A stretch of DNA of 60,000 nucleotides, from NCBI GenBank assembly GCA_037447655.1, contig JBBHKE010002469.1, forward strand, positions 217,820 to 277,819. The letters run 5' to 3'. The position numbers and the translations under genes are program-made. Shown piece by piece: positions 22,301 to 33,114 of this stretch. Source of the stretch: Zygnema cylindricum (taxonomy: Eukaryota > Streptophyta > Zygnematophyceae > Zygnematales > Zygnemataceae). Within the stretch, counting starts at the first letter, position 1. Each line of letters begins with the position of its first letter. The notes below the pieces were generated by a model that saw only the letters and a list, made by a program, of their open reading frames with translations, was not told the origin of the DNA and did not search any database.

Positions 22301-23079
22301 GGGTGCGTCTCCATGTGCTTGAAACTTAGAGAATTTACTTTGTATTTTAGCGCAGATCCGACGGACCCGGATTTCGGGTGTCCCTATGTGTACCAAACAA
22401 AGTTGTTACTTAAGGGCGTGACGATTATATACGTCTACAATGCCCGTGACGGTTGTCGACAGTGTACAACCTGTAATGACGCACGTTATTTTTTGTAAAT
22501 GCATGTGACTTCACATGAATTTTTCGTGACATTGTAGACGTACCGCCATCCAGCTTGTGCCGTTTCACGGTTGAAGAAGATGCACTTTACCTTTGCGTCT
22601 CTTGTCCGCTCGACGTGAAATGGCATCGGATCTTAAGACCCCTGGCGAAATAAAATCCGTACCAGGCGCAAACAGACAAAACCAAACAAATTGTGTACTT
22701 TTATTTGTCGTACATGAACGCAAACAAACAAAACATAGCGGATCTTGCACTTTTCGTCGTCGCTTGAATTCTTTTGAAATTTCTTCAAAAAATTTTGCAC
22801 GTGCGACTACGTGTTTCTATTTGTTTTTCGAAATTTCTTTGTTTTAAAACACATCTTCCCTGTGTTTTAAATAAAAATTTGTCGATGACGTTTTTTTGGC
22901 GTGGCCGTGGGTCGAAGAACACAAAACGACAACATGTAGTACATCTTAAATTCGATGATGACGCAAAATGTACTTCTCATTTTCTCATTTTTTTTGTACT
23001 GTTTTTACGCGGTACTGCTCTAAGTTTTACTGGAAAACGACAGAAAAAAACCCTTACTTAGGCACATGGAGACGCACCC
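22301..23079. mobile_element. TIR element with TTA target duplication (PIF/Harbinger-like, non-autonomous)
   Basis: The 18-bp ends GGGTGCGTCTCCATGTGC (22301-22318) and GCACATGGAGACGCACCC (23062-23079) are perfect reverse complements. TTA flanks each side. A 3-bp TTA duplication with GGG-starting ends is typical of PIF/Harbinger elements. The 743-bp interior has no transposase frame. Confidence 0.75.
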
Positions 23080-24216
23080 TTATTTTTGTTTCCATTCACT
23101 TTTTTTTCTCGGAACTTTTCGTTGGTTAGGTGCATCGCAGCCAATTGGATGGATCGCGATTCTTACGTAGACAAGTATTAGGGTTTACTAAAAAACCGTA
23201 CGATTTATTCATCTCGTCTCACTGATAACCTATTCCCATCGGAAAATTCACTTCCGCAACAGACAGACGTTTGAATAATGTACGGCATTCCGAGCACCGA
23301 CTTTGTAGATTTAGGAAGTTCTCGGAAAACCGTACAAACAAAATTCCTCAAAATATTGTCGGATATAGAAGTAGGGTAAAATTTGCGTCTTTCTCTGAAA
23401 CAAGCCAACGGTAACCCGAAAAGCTGACTAAGCAAAAACAGCATGCTAACGGCTATTTCGTTGTTCCCCAACGAAAAACCAGTCCAACCTAAACCCTAAA
23501 AGTTTGAAAATCTGCAGGTTTGTTTTCGCTCCTATGTTTTATGACGTCGAAGTATGTGACGTGTCACAAAACACCTTCAATCGGAGTTACGTGCCAAAAT
23601 ATTGGTGTGAACAAGACCCGTTTTCCGATGACTTTTCGGAAAATCTTCGGAATGTGCAAAAAGTTACAAATGCTTCGATGGGTATAGTATATGAAAGAAT
23701 GTATCGTTTCCTTGCACACCCATAAACGTCACCGTTGGCCTGCAAGTATTTTACTTGGTTTGTTTGTTTTCACGATGTAGGAGATTTTTAGCACACCGAT
23801 TTTTTTTTTGTCTACAATAATTTAAACGTTTTTTCCCGGGAATGTCGTCAGCGTGACAGATGTTTGTCAAGTCATCCTGAAAACTTATCGTGTAGCTTGA
23901 TAAAACGCTAAAGCTAAAGGCCAATATTTATCAACTGACGGCTACAACATTTCCGTCTAATTTCAATAGACGTCAAACTTTTTCGAGTTGACGGGCCCTC
24001 CGTTTCAACGGTGTGTTACCAACTTACCACAAAGCTTCAAACGATTAAACTACCATAAAATGTTTAGTGCTTTTTAGAATGAGCGAAAATGCAGCAGAGC
24101 TATTAGGATACACAATGTCTCTTGCTTTCCCTCGTTAGGCATAATTCACAGTTTACAGAGAAGAGACTTTAAGAACATGGATAGCTTAAACTATTTGTAG
24201 ATGTTTGAAATGTATT

Positions 24217-24501
24217 TATATATTTTATACATATATATACATACATATATGCATGTATATATGTGTATACATATATACATATATATATATATACATATAT
24301 ATATACATATGTATATACATATTTATATATATAAATACATATATATACATATATATACATATATATATGTACATATATACATACATATATATACATATAT
24401 ATAAATACATATATTATATACATATATATGTACATATATATATACATACATATATATACATATATATATATACATATATACATATATCCATACATATATA
24501 T
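24217..24501. repeat. AT/CATA microsatellite
   Basis: The stretch is almost wholly (TA)n mixed with CATA and TACA units, and reads open on both strands only because of its composition. It ends at the assembly gap. Bases 23694-24216 hold nothing I recognise. Confidence 0.97.
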
Positions 24502-24511
24502 NNNNNNNNNN
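24502..24511. other. Assembly gap (10 N)
   Basis: Ten unknown bases lie within the microsatellite edge. The true repeat length is unknown. Confidence 1.
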
Positions 24512-24588
24512 CCATAGCAAGTAAAAGCTGTAATAGAAATGCCGTTCGGTAAGTGCGAGGATTGACTGTTAGTTGGGGAAGTAACCAA

Positions 24589-26351
24589 CTACTGGTTGCT
24601 ATTCGGAAGTCCCTTCGAAACGTCGTACTCTTGTAAAATTAAAGCCCATCGGGCAAGCTTCCCTGAAAGCTTATCGTTGGTCATCAACCAATGAAGGGGT
24701 TGATGGTCAGTTAGGAGCGTGAATGGCTTGCCGTAAAGATAATGTCGAAAATGAACGATACCCCATACCGCAGCGAGACATTCACCCTCGTAACTACTGT
24801 AATTAGATTCAGCTCGGTTATTGCTCCGGCTAGCGTATGCCACTACGTATTCCTCTCCATTCAACTCTCTTTGCGTTAAAATAGCCGCGATGCCTAGCTT
24901 CCCGAAATCAGTTTGTAGGCAAAAGGGAAGCTTGTGGTTAGGAGGTCGAAGAATGGGGGCGCAAGAGAGGGCGGTTTTCAGTTTTTGAAACGCTTCTACC
25001 TGGGTGGGTCCCCAAACAAAAAGCACTTCTTTTTTGAAAAGGTCATTGAGGAGAGAAGCAATCGTACTAAAATTTAGTACAAACTGACGGTAATAATTGG
25101 CTAGTCCGAGAAAAGCCCTCATACTAGTGAGATCCGTGGGGGGCGGCAGTTTGGTGATCGCCTCTACCTTAGCTTCCAAGGGAGTGATGCCCTTAGCCGA
25201 AATAAAATGGCCGAGATAGGGCACTCCCTCTGCACCAGAAATGCACTTGGTTGGGCGACACTTCAGCCTGACTTTCTTTAACTCGGTGAGAACCCACTCA
25301 ATATAACGGGCGTGCTCCTCCACCGTGGCGGTAGCAATTATAATGTCATTGATGTAGCACAGAGCAAATTTACATCCACCTAGCACTGAATCCATGACTT
25401 TCTCAAACAGGCCAGGTGCGTTCTTAAGCCCGAAGGGCATGACTGCCCATTCCCACCGACCATCACTACCCCAAAATGCAATTTTATGGCCATCATTTTC
25501 CTTGATTTCAATCTGGTTAAACACTTGACGTAAGTCTAGAATGCTAAAATCCTTCGCACCACCTACATGGTCAAACTTTTCCTCCGCTAGAGGTCAAGGT
25601 GGCGGTCTTGAACGGTCTGGGCATTGAGCTCTCGGTAATCCCCACACATTCTTCGCTCAGTACAATTTTTGTCTGAATCTTTCTTCCTAGGCATGACATT
25701 TGGGGGGCCAAAGGTGGAATTTGACCGATAGATTAGACTAGTTTTTGCCGATTTCGCGCATCTTTTGTCCACCATCTCCCATTCCACTTCAGAGCGACGG
25801 TGTTTCAGCTTAAAGGTTGGTCGATCGTCTTCAAGGTCGATTGACATTTTGAAAGTAGAATGACGTCCAAGGTCAGACATGGAGAAAGCAAAGGCATCTA
25901 TATGATGGGTGACTATGTCAATTAATAATGCATGTTTCACCTTTGTGAGACTGGTACCGAACTTCCACTAGGGCGTCTGAGGACTCTTAATGATGAAAGC
26001 TTCCATGGCCTGAAGGAATGCGATTTGCTCATTGGCGATGAGGGAGTGGCCTAACTCGTATTTTACCGGGGTCTCCTGCAGGAAGTTCTTCCAGTGGTGC
26101 CAGCTACGTGTCTGAAATGCAACTGTCCAGTGCGGTGCCGAACCCGGAAACAATGAAATTGTGGATTGAACGGCTGTATAGGTAGAGATTTCCTTAGACA
26201 TATGACTGATGTTGAGGAAATCATAGATACAGATGTCCTTCACCGCAGGTGTGAGAGAAGGGAAGAGAAAAAACTGAAATGGATTTCCGTTGAGACTAGG
26301 AGAGGTGCGAGAGGAAACATGACGTGAAGGAGCCTTCGTATCCCCCCCCAA
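24589..26351 (-). pseudogene. Ty3/gypsy RT-RNase H fragment
   Basis: Read from high to low coordinates: a tether region (26351-25968), RT N-terminal blocks ('RRMCGDYRELNAQTVQDRH' near 25650) and, after a frameshift and stops, the frame 25524-24589 with 'WAVMPFGLKNAPGLFEKVMD', 'ALCYINDIIIATAT' (YIND in place of YIDD), 'MRAFLGLANYYRQFVLNFS', RNase H 'FCLQTDFGKLGIAAILTQ', 'AYASRSNNRAESNYSSYEGE' and 'LLTDHQPLHWLM'. The RNase H motifs are nearly the same as in E1 and E2, so it belongs to a related Ty3 lineage. No integrase, LTR or DNMT sequence is seen with it. The low-coordinate end stops near the gap-flanking unique sequence (24512-24588). Confidence 0.88.
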
Positions 26352-27224
26352 GCTATATGAATTATGCCAACTACATTAAGAATAGAGTCCTTACCTCAGC
26401 TATAAAGGGAATGACACCTTATGAGAGGTGGGTGAGAAGGAAACTCGATATCTCTCACCTTAAAGTATTCGGTAGCCAAGTTTAGAGTCTTGACACGGAT
26501 AGGAAAAACTGGAAACTAGATGCTAAGTGAAAACTTGGATACTTTGTAGGATATGATGAGGATGTCAAGGGATATAGAGTGTATGACTTAGCAAAGAGAG
26601 ATATCATTTTGGTCAAACACCTAGTTGTCATCGATAAAGGGAAGTCATTTGACCCTTTTAAATATATCAAAAAGATAAGAATCATATTTGAGTCTGAAGG
26701 TGAGGAGGACTTCATCCTTCTCGAAAGGGACATGAGTGAAACAGGATCTGCAAATTCAGGGGAGATCTAAGACACAGGAGATCCACCAAAAACCTCACAT
26801 ATTGTTATGGATCTTGAGGAGACAGAAGAGAAGAAACCAGAACTAGCTTCTATGGATAGGGGAGCCGATGAGACAGGAAGGAGAAATCTAAGACTTCCCT
26901 CCATCCCAACTTCAAAGTTTGAGGGGGGGATAAGGTGCAGCAAACGAATTGAAGAAAAATATAATGCTCACAAGGTAACTAAGCTATCTCACCCACATGA
27001 GCCTCGGTCATACTCAGAGGCACTAAACACTCCAAAAAAAGACAGATGGATTAGGGCTATAAATGATGAGATGGATTCTATCATAAAAATAAATAGTTGG
27101 GAACTAGAAGACAGTCCTCCGGACAGAAAACCGATTGGCTATAATCGGGTGTTTAAACTGAAACTGAACCCAGATAAAACCATTGAGAGATATAAGTCTT
27201 GATTGGTAGCAAAGGGGTTCATCT
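26352..27224 (+). pseudogene. Copia fragment: integrase end and RT start
   Basis: This aligns at nucleotide level with 30325-31185 of the copia element downstream: 'NYIKN', 'KGMTPYERWVxRKPDISHLK', 'VKHLVVxDKxKSFDPFKYxK', then 'SYSEALNTPKKDRWIRAIND' and 'KPIGYNRVFKLKLNPDKTI' (RT start, 26985-27200). It is cut at 'LVAKGF' by the LTR at 27225. Stops occur at 26769 and 27200 and elsewhere. The left junction with the minus-strand Ty3 fragment is near 26350. Confidence 0.85.
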
Positions 27225-28221
27225 TGTTGAAATTACTGATTTAGGGGAGGTATTTTCTAGGTTTTAATTAATTAAAATAGTTAAAAAAAAACGTAGGCAA
27301 CTTGCCTCCACCTTCTCTCTTTAGCGCCCACACTTGTTGCATTCACTAAAGGAGAGAGAGGGCGCTGGAGCCATGGCTGCCTCAGCTCCATAGGCACGAA
27401 AAAAGAGTGACCTAAGTCACTCTCAACAAAAAGGTTGAGTTCGGCAGGACTCGGACCTCCGACCGGTAGAGCGAGGCGTAGCCGTCAGCTTTTCCCAGGC
27501 TGTCGTAGTAGTCCGTTGGGACACATAGGGTTTGATATTTATTTAACCATTAGCTAAATCATTAATCCGATTCACGGAATAAGAAATTAAAGACATAGAG
27601 ACTAGTTGAGTTTTATTATGCACGAAACAAATGTACCAGATATATGTTGTTTTGGACGGCGGGCATTTAGAGCAAGTTTAAATCCGACGGCTCACATCAT
27701 TGCCGCGATCCCGTAATGGCCGCCTTGGCGACTTTTGGACGTGATGTGACCTAGTGACATGTGGCAAGGTCTCATTGGAAAGAAGAAAACTCGGAGAGCA
27801 TGAGTACAAGTCTCAAGGAGACAGACGTCCACTCCATGGCCTTGTCGTACACAGGCCGTTATGAAAGAATATCGACCGTAATACCTTTCTGTACTGTATA
27901 GGTATCTGATAGGTTGGTAAATTAGTGGATAAGGGCTGTGAGAGGGGTTTAGGACTAAGAGGATTGAGGGGGTAGCCGCCTCTCCCTCAACAAGCATTTC
28001 ATAAATATTATATCGTTGCCAGATGATAATTAATCGCGTGGTTGGGCATTTTGAGTGATTCTTTTTGCTGAGGACTAAGGGGAGTTCAAATTGAAGAGGG
28101 GTGCTGTTAGATTTTCTGTTTTTCTGCTTGGGTAGTAGTGATCCTATTTGAAAGTGGGCTAGCCAAAAGCTATCTAGAGGCTTCCCTAATTGTGTGATCT
28201 AATGGAAGACAGAGAATTACA
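27225..28221 (+). repeat. 5' LTR of a plus-strand copia element
   Basis: It starts TGTTGAAATT and ends GAGAATTACA, immediately followed by the primer site at 28222. It is 997 bp long. It shares 'GTATTTTCTAGGTTTT', 'GAGCCATGGCTGCCT', the antisense tRNA-like block (B-box-like at 27447-27457), the GTCGTAC block (27844 on) and 'GAGGGGTGCTGTTAG' with the other LTRs. It is inserted in the RT of the upstream copia fragment. Confidence 0.88.
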
Positions 28222-28236
28222 GGTTATGGGCCCACC
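28222..28236 (+). promoter_or_regulatory. Primer binding site: initiator tRNA-Met anticodon arm
   Basis: GGTTATGGGCCCACC is the reverse complement of GGTGGGCCCATAACC, which is the anticodon stem-loop sequence (anticodon CAU) of plant-type initiator tRNA-Met. It sits flush with the LTR end, where the minus-strand primer site must be. A site inside the tRNA implies priming by a cleaved 5' half of the tRNA, as known for Drosophila copia and yeast Ty5. The same 15 bases occur at 35200-35214 and, with one change, at 38967-38981 on the minus strand. Bases 28237-28530 are untranslated leader. Confidence 0.8.
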
Positions 28237-28537
28237 CTCTAGGGTGCCATCATCAACGGATCCTGGTTCATTTATTGGGAAGCTATGATGAAAGGGGATT
28301 TGTGTGAGAAACGATACTGGGGTATTATAAGTGGACAAGTGAAACGTTCGTCTTTGGGAACACCACCAGGGTTTGGTGGAGTGAAGTTTTATGCAGCCGC
28401 ATCTGCTCCAACGTAGGAGGCAGACAGTGGGGACAGCAGTATGTCCAAAAAGGGGAAAAAAAAGGAGATACCTCTTACTCCTACTGTCACGACACTTAAG
28501 CGACGGCTTTTAAAACTGAGGAAAAGGATATTTAAAT

Positions 28538-29300
28538 GTGGAATACACCAACATGGCCGCCAAGCACTTCATTCTGAGGCACCTTAATCCAGCGTTGGCA
28601 ACCTCTCATCTTCACATCTTCAAGGTTGCGGAGTTGTGGGAGACTCTAGTGGAGATCTATAGAGGTGGTACCATTCAAGAGCTCCTGTTGGCCGAGGAGA
28701 AACTAGTGAGCTACACTCATAAAGGGGGAAAAATGTTAGATTACTGTAATGGTCTTTCATGTCTATTTATGGAGATGGAGAGTGTTGGGTGGAGAGGTAA
28801 AATGAAGATGAAATTCAACACCCTCCTCATGAAGTTGCCCGATGAGTATGAGAACATAGTTTATCTTGTGCAGGAAATGGATGACAGATCATGGAAGTGG
28901 AACACCGTGGTTTGAATGATACTTGTACAAAAAAAGACTATTGAGATCCGAAGAGGAGGTAAGAGGGTTCAAGCTCTGGCTTCCGGAGCAGAGCGACGGG
29001 GAAAGGATTCAAGGAAGCCGTATGGAGGTTTCAAAGGAGAGAAAGATTAGTCTAGAGGAGCGAGGCCCCCAAAAGGTCTTTGTCATTTCTGCAAAAAGCC
29101 GGGACACTTCATTGGGGAGTTTACCAAGCTCGTTGAGCTGAGGCTACAAGAGAATCGTGGAGGAATCCCTTCCAGAGGGAAGAAAAAGACGCTTGTTGTC
29201 ACACAAGTGAAAGGGGAGACCGAGGAGGATGAGTCCTCCGAGGAGGAGAATGGAGAACTTATTCTCCATGAAAATCTGGAGGAGAAAGAGATCCCTCGAT
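28538..29300 (+). pseudogene. Copia gag with zinc knuckle
   Basis: The frame 28538-28915 has the copia gag core: 'AAKHFILRHLNPALATSHLH', 'AELWETLVEIYRG', 'MKLPDEYENIVYLVQEMDD'. A stop at 28913 and a frame change follow, then a basic stretch and the knuckle 'CHFCKKPGHFIGEF' (29081-29122), in which the last Cys is Phe. Gag forms the particle that packages the element RNA. The sequence is homologous to the minus-strand gag copies at 33700-35000 and 37120-38010, which keep the knuckle Cys better. Confidence 0.85.
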
Positions 29301-30814
29301 TACAAAAATGTGCCGTTGGAGCTATTCAAGAAGCTCCACAGGAAGGATGGATCATTAGCTCATGTGCATCTTTGCATATGTGTCGTGATTGCAACCTCTT
29401 TACCAAACTCAAAAAGATCTCAACTCTAGAGATAAAGTATGGGGATGGAAGAGTAGTTACTATAGATCTAGTGGGATCGATAGATCTAAAAGTCTTATTG
29501 AAAGGTAAGACTTTTATTCTCACTTTTTCAAATGTGCTCTACATTCCTCAGCGGATTAAAAATCTTGTGTCTACTTATGTGCTAGATGATAAGGATTTTG
29601 ATACTTTCACTAGAAAGGGAGATTTTAGAGCTAAGTATGGAGATAAAATTTACTTCACAACAGATTAGGGTAGCCAACGAATGTTTATGCTTAACCTGAG
29701 TAATGAAAAGAAGAGTGCTTACTATGGTGGTGTCCCAAGCTTGATGATCAAGCATAAGCGGTTTGGGCATGTGCATTTTGATAGGCTGAGGGAAATGAAG
29801 AAGCTTGGTGTAGTAGAAGGCATTCAGTTTGAGGATAATGAAATGATGGATGATTGTAGTGGCTGTGCCCAAGGTAAGGCTCACAGACTGCCTTTTCCCA
29901 AAACTGCCACATATAGAGGTGAGAAAGTATTAAATCTAGTCCACACAGATATCGAGGACCAACGAGAGTGCCTTCGGTTGGGGGGGAGAGGTATATGCTG
30001 ACAATTACTGATGACTGGTCTAGATATTCTACAGTCTTCTTCTTAAAAACAAAGTCTGAAACACCAAAGTACTTTAAAGAATACCAAAGAGTGGTGTGAG
30101 AAGTTGCACAAAACCCATATTGAATAAATAAGGAGTGAAAATGGGGAGAGTACACCTCTAACCAGTTTGAGAAATATTTGAGAGATGAGGTAGTTCAACA
30201 TCAAAAAACTGTACAGAATAATCTAGAACAAAATGGGGTAGCTGAGAGGTTAAACCGAACTTTTGGAGATAGTGTGTGTAGTATGTTGGCTGACAAGAAA
30301 ATAGGAAGAAGATTTTGGGTAGAAACCATGAACTGTGCTAATTACATTAAGAATATAGTCCTCACTACAACCGTCAAAGGAATGACACCTTATGAGAGAT
30401 GGGTAGGGAGGAAACCAGATATTTCTCACTTGAAAGTATTCGACAATCAAATTTACAGTCTTGACAGAGATAAGAGAAACTAAAAACTAGATGTTAAGGG
30501 AAAACCAGGGTATTTTGTGGGATATGATGAAGATGTTAAGAGATATAGAGTCTATGACTTAGCTAAACAAGATATTATTTTGGTAAAGCATCTAGTTGTC
30601 ATGGACAAAAGAAAGTCATTTGATCCCTTCAAATACACTAAGAAAATAAAAATCAGTTTTGAGTCCGAGAGTGAGGAGGACTCAGATCTTCCCAGAAAGG
30701 AATAGTGAAAACATAATTGCAGATTCAGGGGAGATCCAAGATGAGGGAAATATACCGTAATCTCTTCATTTTTCTCTACACTTTGAAGAGGAAGAGGAGA
30801 CGGAACAAGTTTCT
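29301..30814 (+). pseudogene. Copia protease remnant and integrase
   Basis: After 'IPRLQKCAVGAIQEA' the protease start reads 'GWIISSCASLHM' (about 29347-29382), where copia elements have W-x-x-D-S-G-A-x-x-H; the catalytic Asp and Gly are lost. The frame stays open to 29666. The GAG-pre-integrase zinc module follows ('HKRFGHVHFDRLREMKKLG...CSGCAQGKAHRLPF', 29752-29900), then an integrase core broken by frameshifts: 'VHTDIE' (about 29940), 'ITDDWSRYST' (30004), 'RSENGGEY' (30132) and 'EQNGVAERLNRTFGDSVCSM' with the catalytic Glu (about 30226-30285). The C-terminal part reaches the 'KSFDPFKYTKK' block near 30610-30640. Confidence 0.87.
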
Positions 30815-31720
30815 TTGAATAGGGGAGATGATGAGCCAATACGGAGGAATCCAAGAATTCCATCCATTCGAGATTCGGACTTTGAGGGTGGACGAAGCAG
30901 CAGCAAAAGACTACAAGAAAATCAGGCTGCTCACAAGGCAACAAAGCTATCTCACCCAGATGAGCCTCAGTCATATTCAAAGGCAATGGACAGTCGAGAG
31001 AAAGATAGATGGGTTCGAGCCATAAATGATGAGATGGCTTCAATCATGGAAGCAAATACTTGGGAGCTGGTGGACTTTTCTCCGGACAAAAAACCCATTG
31101 GGTGCAAATGGGTATTTAAACTGAAACTGAACCCATATATTACTATTCATAGATATAAGGCTCCGTTGGTAGCAAAGGGGTTCACTCAAAAAGAAGGGAT
31201 AGAGTATGAGGAGACTTTTGCTCCGGTGGTTCGATTCCCATCTGTAAGGATTCTTCTCAGTCTAGCGGCAACGGAAGACATGGAAATACACCAAATGGAT
31301 ATTAAGACCGACTTCCTCAACGGTGAACTAGAGGAAGAAATATTTATGCGGCAACCCGAGGGATTTGTAGAGGAAAGAGAGGAGAGCAAAGTCTGCAGAC
31401 TCATAAAGTCCTTATATGGACTGAAGCAGGCTGCTAGACAATCGAATAAAAAACTAGATAAGTTTCTCACCTGTTTGGGATATATCCGGAGCTCTGACCA
31501 TTTTATTTACATGTCTGAGGATGAGAATGGTGTCATTTTCATTGCAATTTATGTGGATGATTTGCTCCTCTTGAGTAAGTCTATAGAAAAGATCAATAAG
31601 CTAAAGAAAGATCTTAGAAGCATATTTGACATGAAGGATATAGGGGAGGCTAAATATATTTTGGGATTTCAAATAGAAAGAGATAGGAGGAAGAGGATAG
31701 TAAGACTTACTCAGAAAGAG
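30815..31720 (+). pseudogene. Copia reverse transcriptase, first part
   Basis: The 302-codon frame contains 'SYSKAMDSREKDRWVRAIND', 'NTWELVDFSPDKKPIGCKWV', 'APLVAKGFTQKEGIEYEETF', 'APVVRFPSVRILLSLAATED', 'QMDIKTDFLNGELEEEIFM' and 'AIYVDDLLLLSKS', so the catalytic YVDD is intact (about 31547-31560). Domain spacing is that of a full copia RT. It stops only because a solo LTR is inserted at 31721; the frame continues at 33120. It is the best preserved enzyme domain in the window. Confidence 0.95.
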
Positions 31721-33114
31721 TGAAATTCTATGGGCTCTATTGCCACACAAAATTCCCAGATCTAAAGAAGCTAATCTAGATAGTGCCGACTCCAAGTTTA
31801 TATAAACCCAAATGATTGACCCCTTGACAATCAAAACCCTATTACAGCTTCACCCATGTGAAATAAGACTTTCTGTGTGCTCAGTTCCACCACAGAATGC
31901 AAAGTTAGAATATGAGTTTTGGATTATATCCCCCACTTTGACTTTCCTTTAGAAATGCAGCCACCCTGGCAGGCAAACACTCTGACCGACTACACCCGTG
32001 TGTAGCCTAGACTCCCTTGAGTCCGCAGCAAAAAGAATCACTGAAAATGGTCAAGTAAATTGATAATTATGGCTGGCCAAAGTTTGCCTTTTTTACAAGA
32101 TGCTCTCTGGGAGAGGCGACTACCTACAAAAAATATTATAAGTCCTAAAACCTACTCACAACTCCTCTAAACCAATCAAATTGCAGCACACTACATAATT
32201 TACATAGAAAGTACGGTAGCCGCCGTACTTTATGTACGGAAATATTCGGCACCACTCTAAGCATGCCACGTGGCGAAAAGTCGTCGCCGTTCTGTCCCTT
32301 TCTTCTCCGGTATCCAATAGGATGATGCCACGTGTCCATTTGACTTGCCGAATGGATCTTTGTTGACCGTTAAATTTCAACGGTCGTCATTCCGTGTTGA
32401 CCGTTGAAATTCTCGTCAACATGGAACTTGTTAGGGTACGGACCAATCACGTGAATGTACCGTACAGAAAGTACAGGTACCGGAGTACCTTCTGTACAGT
32501 CCATGTACGACATCGTCTTAATGTGACATTTTTCACATCTTGACTTATCATCTCGCGTTCCGGTTTTCCGGCAACCCTCCAGAATATTGCCACGTGTCAT
32601 CCGGAGTGGCGGCGCCAAAAAACGCCAAGACGGCCAATTCGGAATCCCGGCTCGCACCACGGCCGTCGATTCAAAATATCCTGTTTTGTCCGGACCGTCG
32701 AAACAAATGTCCGTAACATTTGTTTCATGCGGCATATAACGTACAGTGGGTGTTATGCCTTAAAATTCCGTTCTATCAGTTAAATGGAATCTTTGACGTG
32801 TAATTATTTAAGTACATATCGTACCCCATGAATGCTAACACGGGTTCTAGACTTAACGGATTAAGCTATCCGCTACTCTACTAGCCAGCAGGTACCAGGT
32901 TCAAATCGTGGATCCGTCATATGCCTGTTTTTAGTAAACGAACCATTATCTACTCTTGTTTCTCTACAGAGGTTAGGCAACCATAGCTCTAGCTCCCTAT
33001 CCAGCCTTCAGTGACTACAACAAGTGTGGGGGCTTGGAGAAGGGAGTCGGAGGTAGATTGCCTTTACTCTTTTTCTATTCTAAAACAGAACAAGAAAATA
33101 CTCAAATATAAACA
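31721..33114 (-). mobile_element. Solo copia-family LTR nested in the copia RT
   Basis: In minus orientation it starts TGTTTATATTTGAG (at 33114) and ends AGAATTTCA (at 31721). A perfect 5-bp duplication AAGAG flanks it (31716-31720 and 33115-33119). Removing LTR plus one repeat joins 'VRLTQKE' to 'AIGNMFDIFQMEN' in frame. At 1394 bp it is about 250 bp longer than the LTRs at 35215 and 38982, the extra lying in U3 (about 32170-32430), with CACGTG boxes (near 32269 and 32329) and a TTGACCGTT repeat. Confidence 0.93.
32848..32919 (+). other. tRNA-like block (A- and B-box-like) antisense in copia LTRs
   Basis: TAGACTTAACGG (32848-32859) resembles a pol III A box and GGTTCAAATCG (32898-32908) a B box, 38 bases apart, with the text between and after them tRNA-like. 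The same pair is found antisense to the LTR at 14747-14736/14691-14681 (A box identical), 36082-36093/36138-36148 and 39849-39860/39905-39915, and a B-box-like GGTCCGAGTCC on the minus strand at 27457-27447. A functional tRNA is unlikely because the arms do not pair well. It may be a tRNA-derived segment taken into the LTR. Confidence 0.45.

Larger units (their letters stand above)
21208..23693. mobile_element. Foldback element with arms of about 470 bp
   Basis: The left arm (about 21208-21675) is repeated as its reverse complement at about 23219-23693, starting from 'TATACCCAYCGRAGCATTTG' and including 'CATTTGTAACTTTTTGC', 'TTTTCCGAAAAGTCATCGGA', 'AGTCAGCTTTTCGGGTTACC' and 'CTTCTATATCCGRCAATATT'. 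Divergence is roughly one in eight. The loop contains two smaller TIR elements (21810-21957 and 22301-23079). No transposase was seen, so it is a non-autonomous foldback-type element. Exact ends and target duplication could not be fixed by eye. Confidence 0.7.

Noticed and set aside
24169-24588. Tyr/Ile-rich frames on both strands
   Set aside because: They are translations of the AT/CATA microsatellite and the N gap.
28538-31723. DNMT domain in the copia element as well
   Set aside because: Reading from gag to RT shows only the usual protease remnant and integrase between them.
32848-32919. A functional tRNA gene
   Set aside because: A- and B-box-like motifs are present but acceptor and anticodon arms do not pair well, and the block recurs in every LTR copy.
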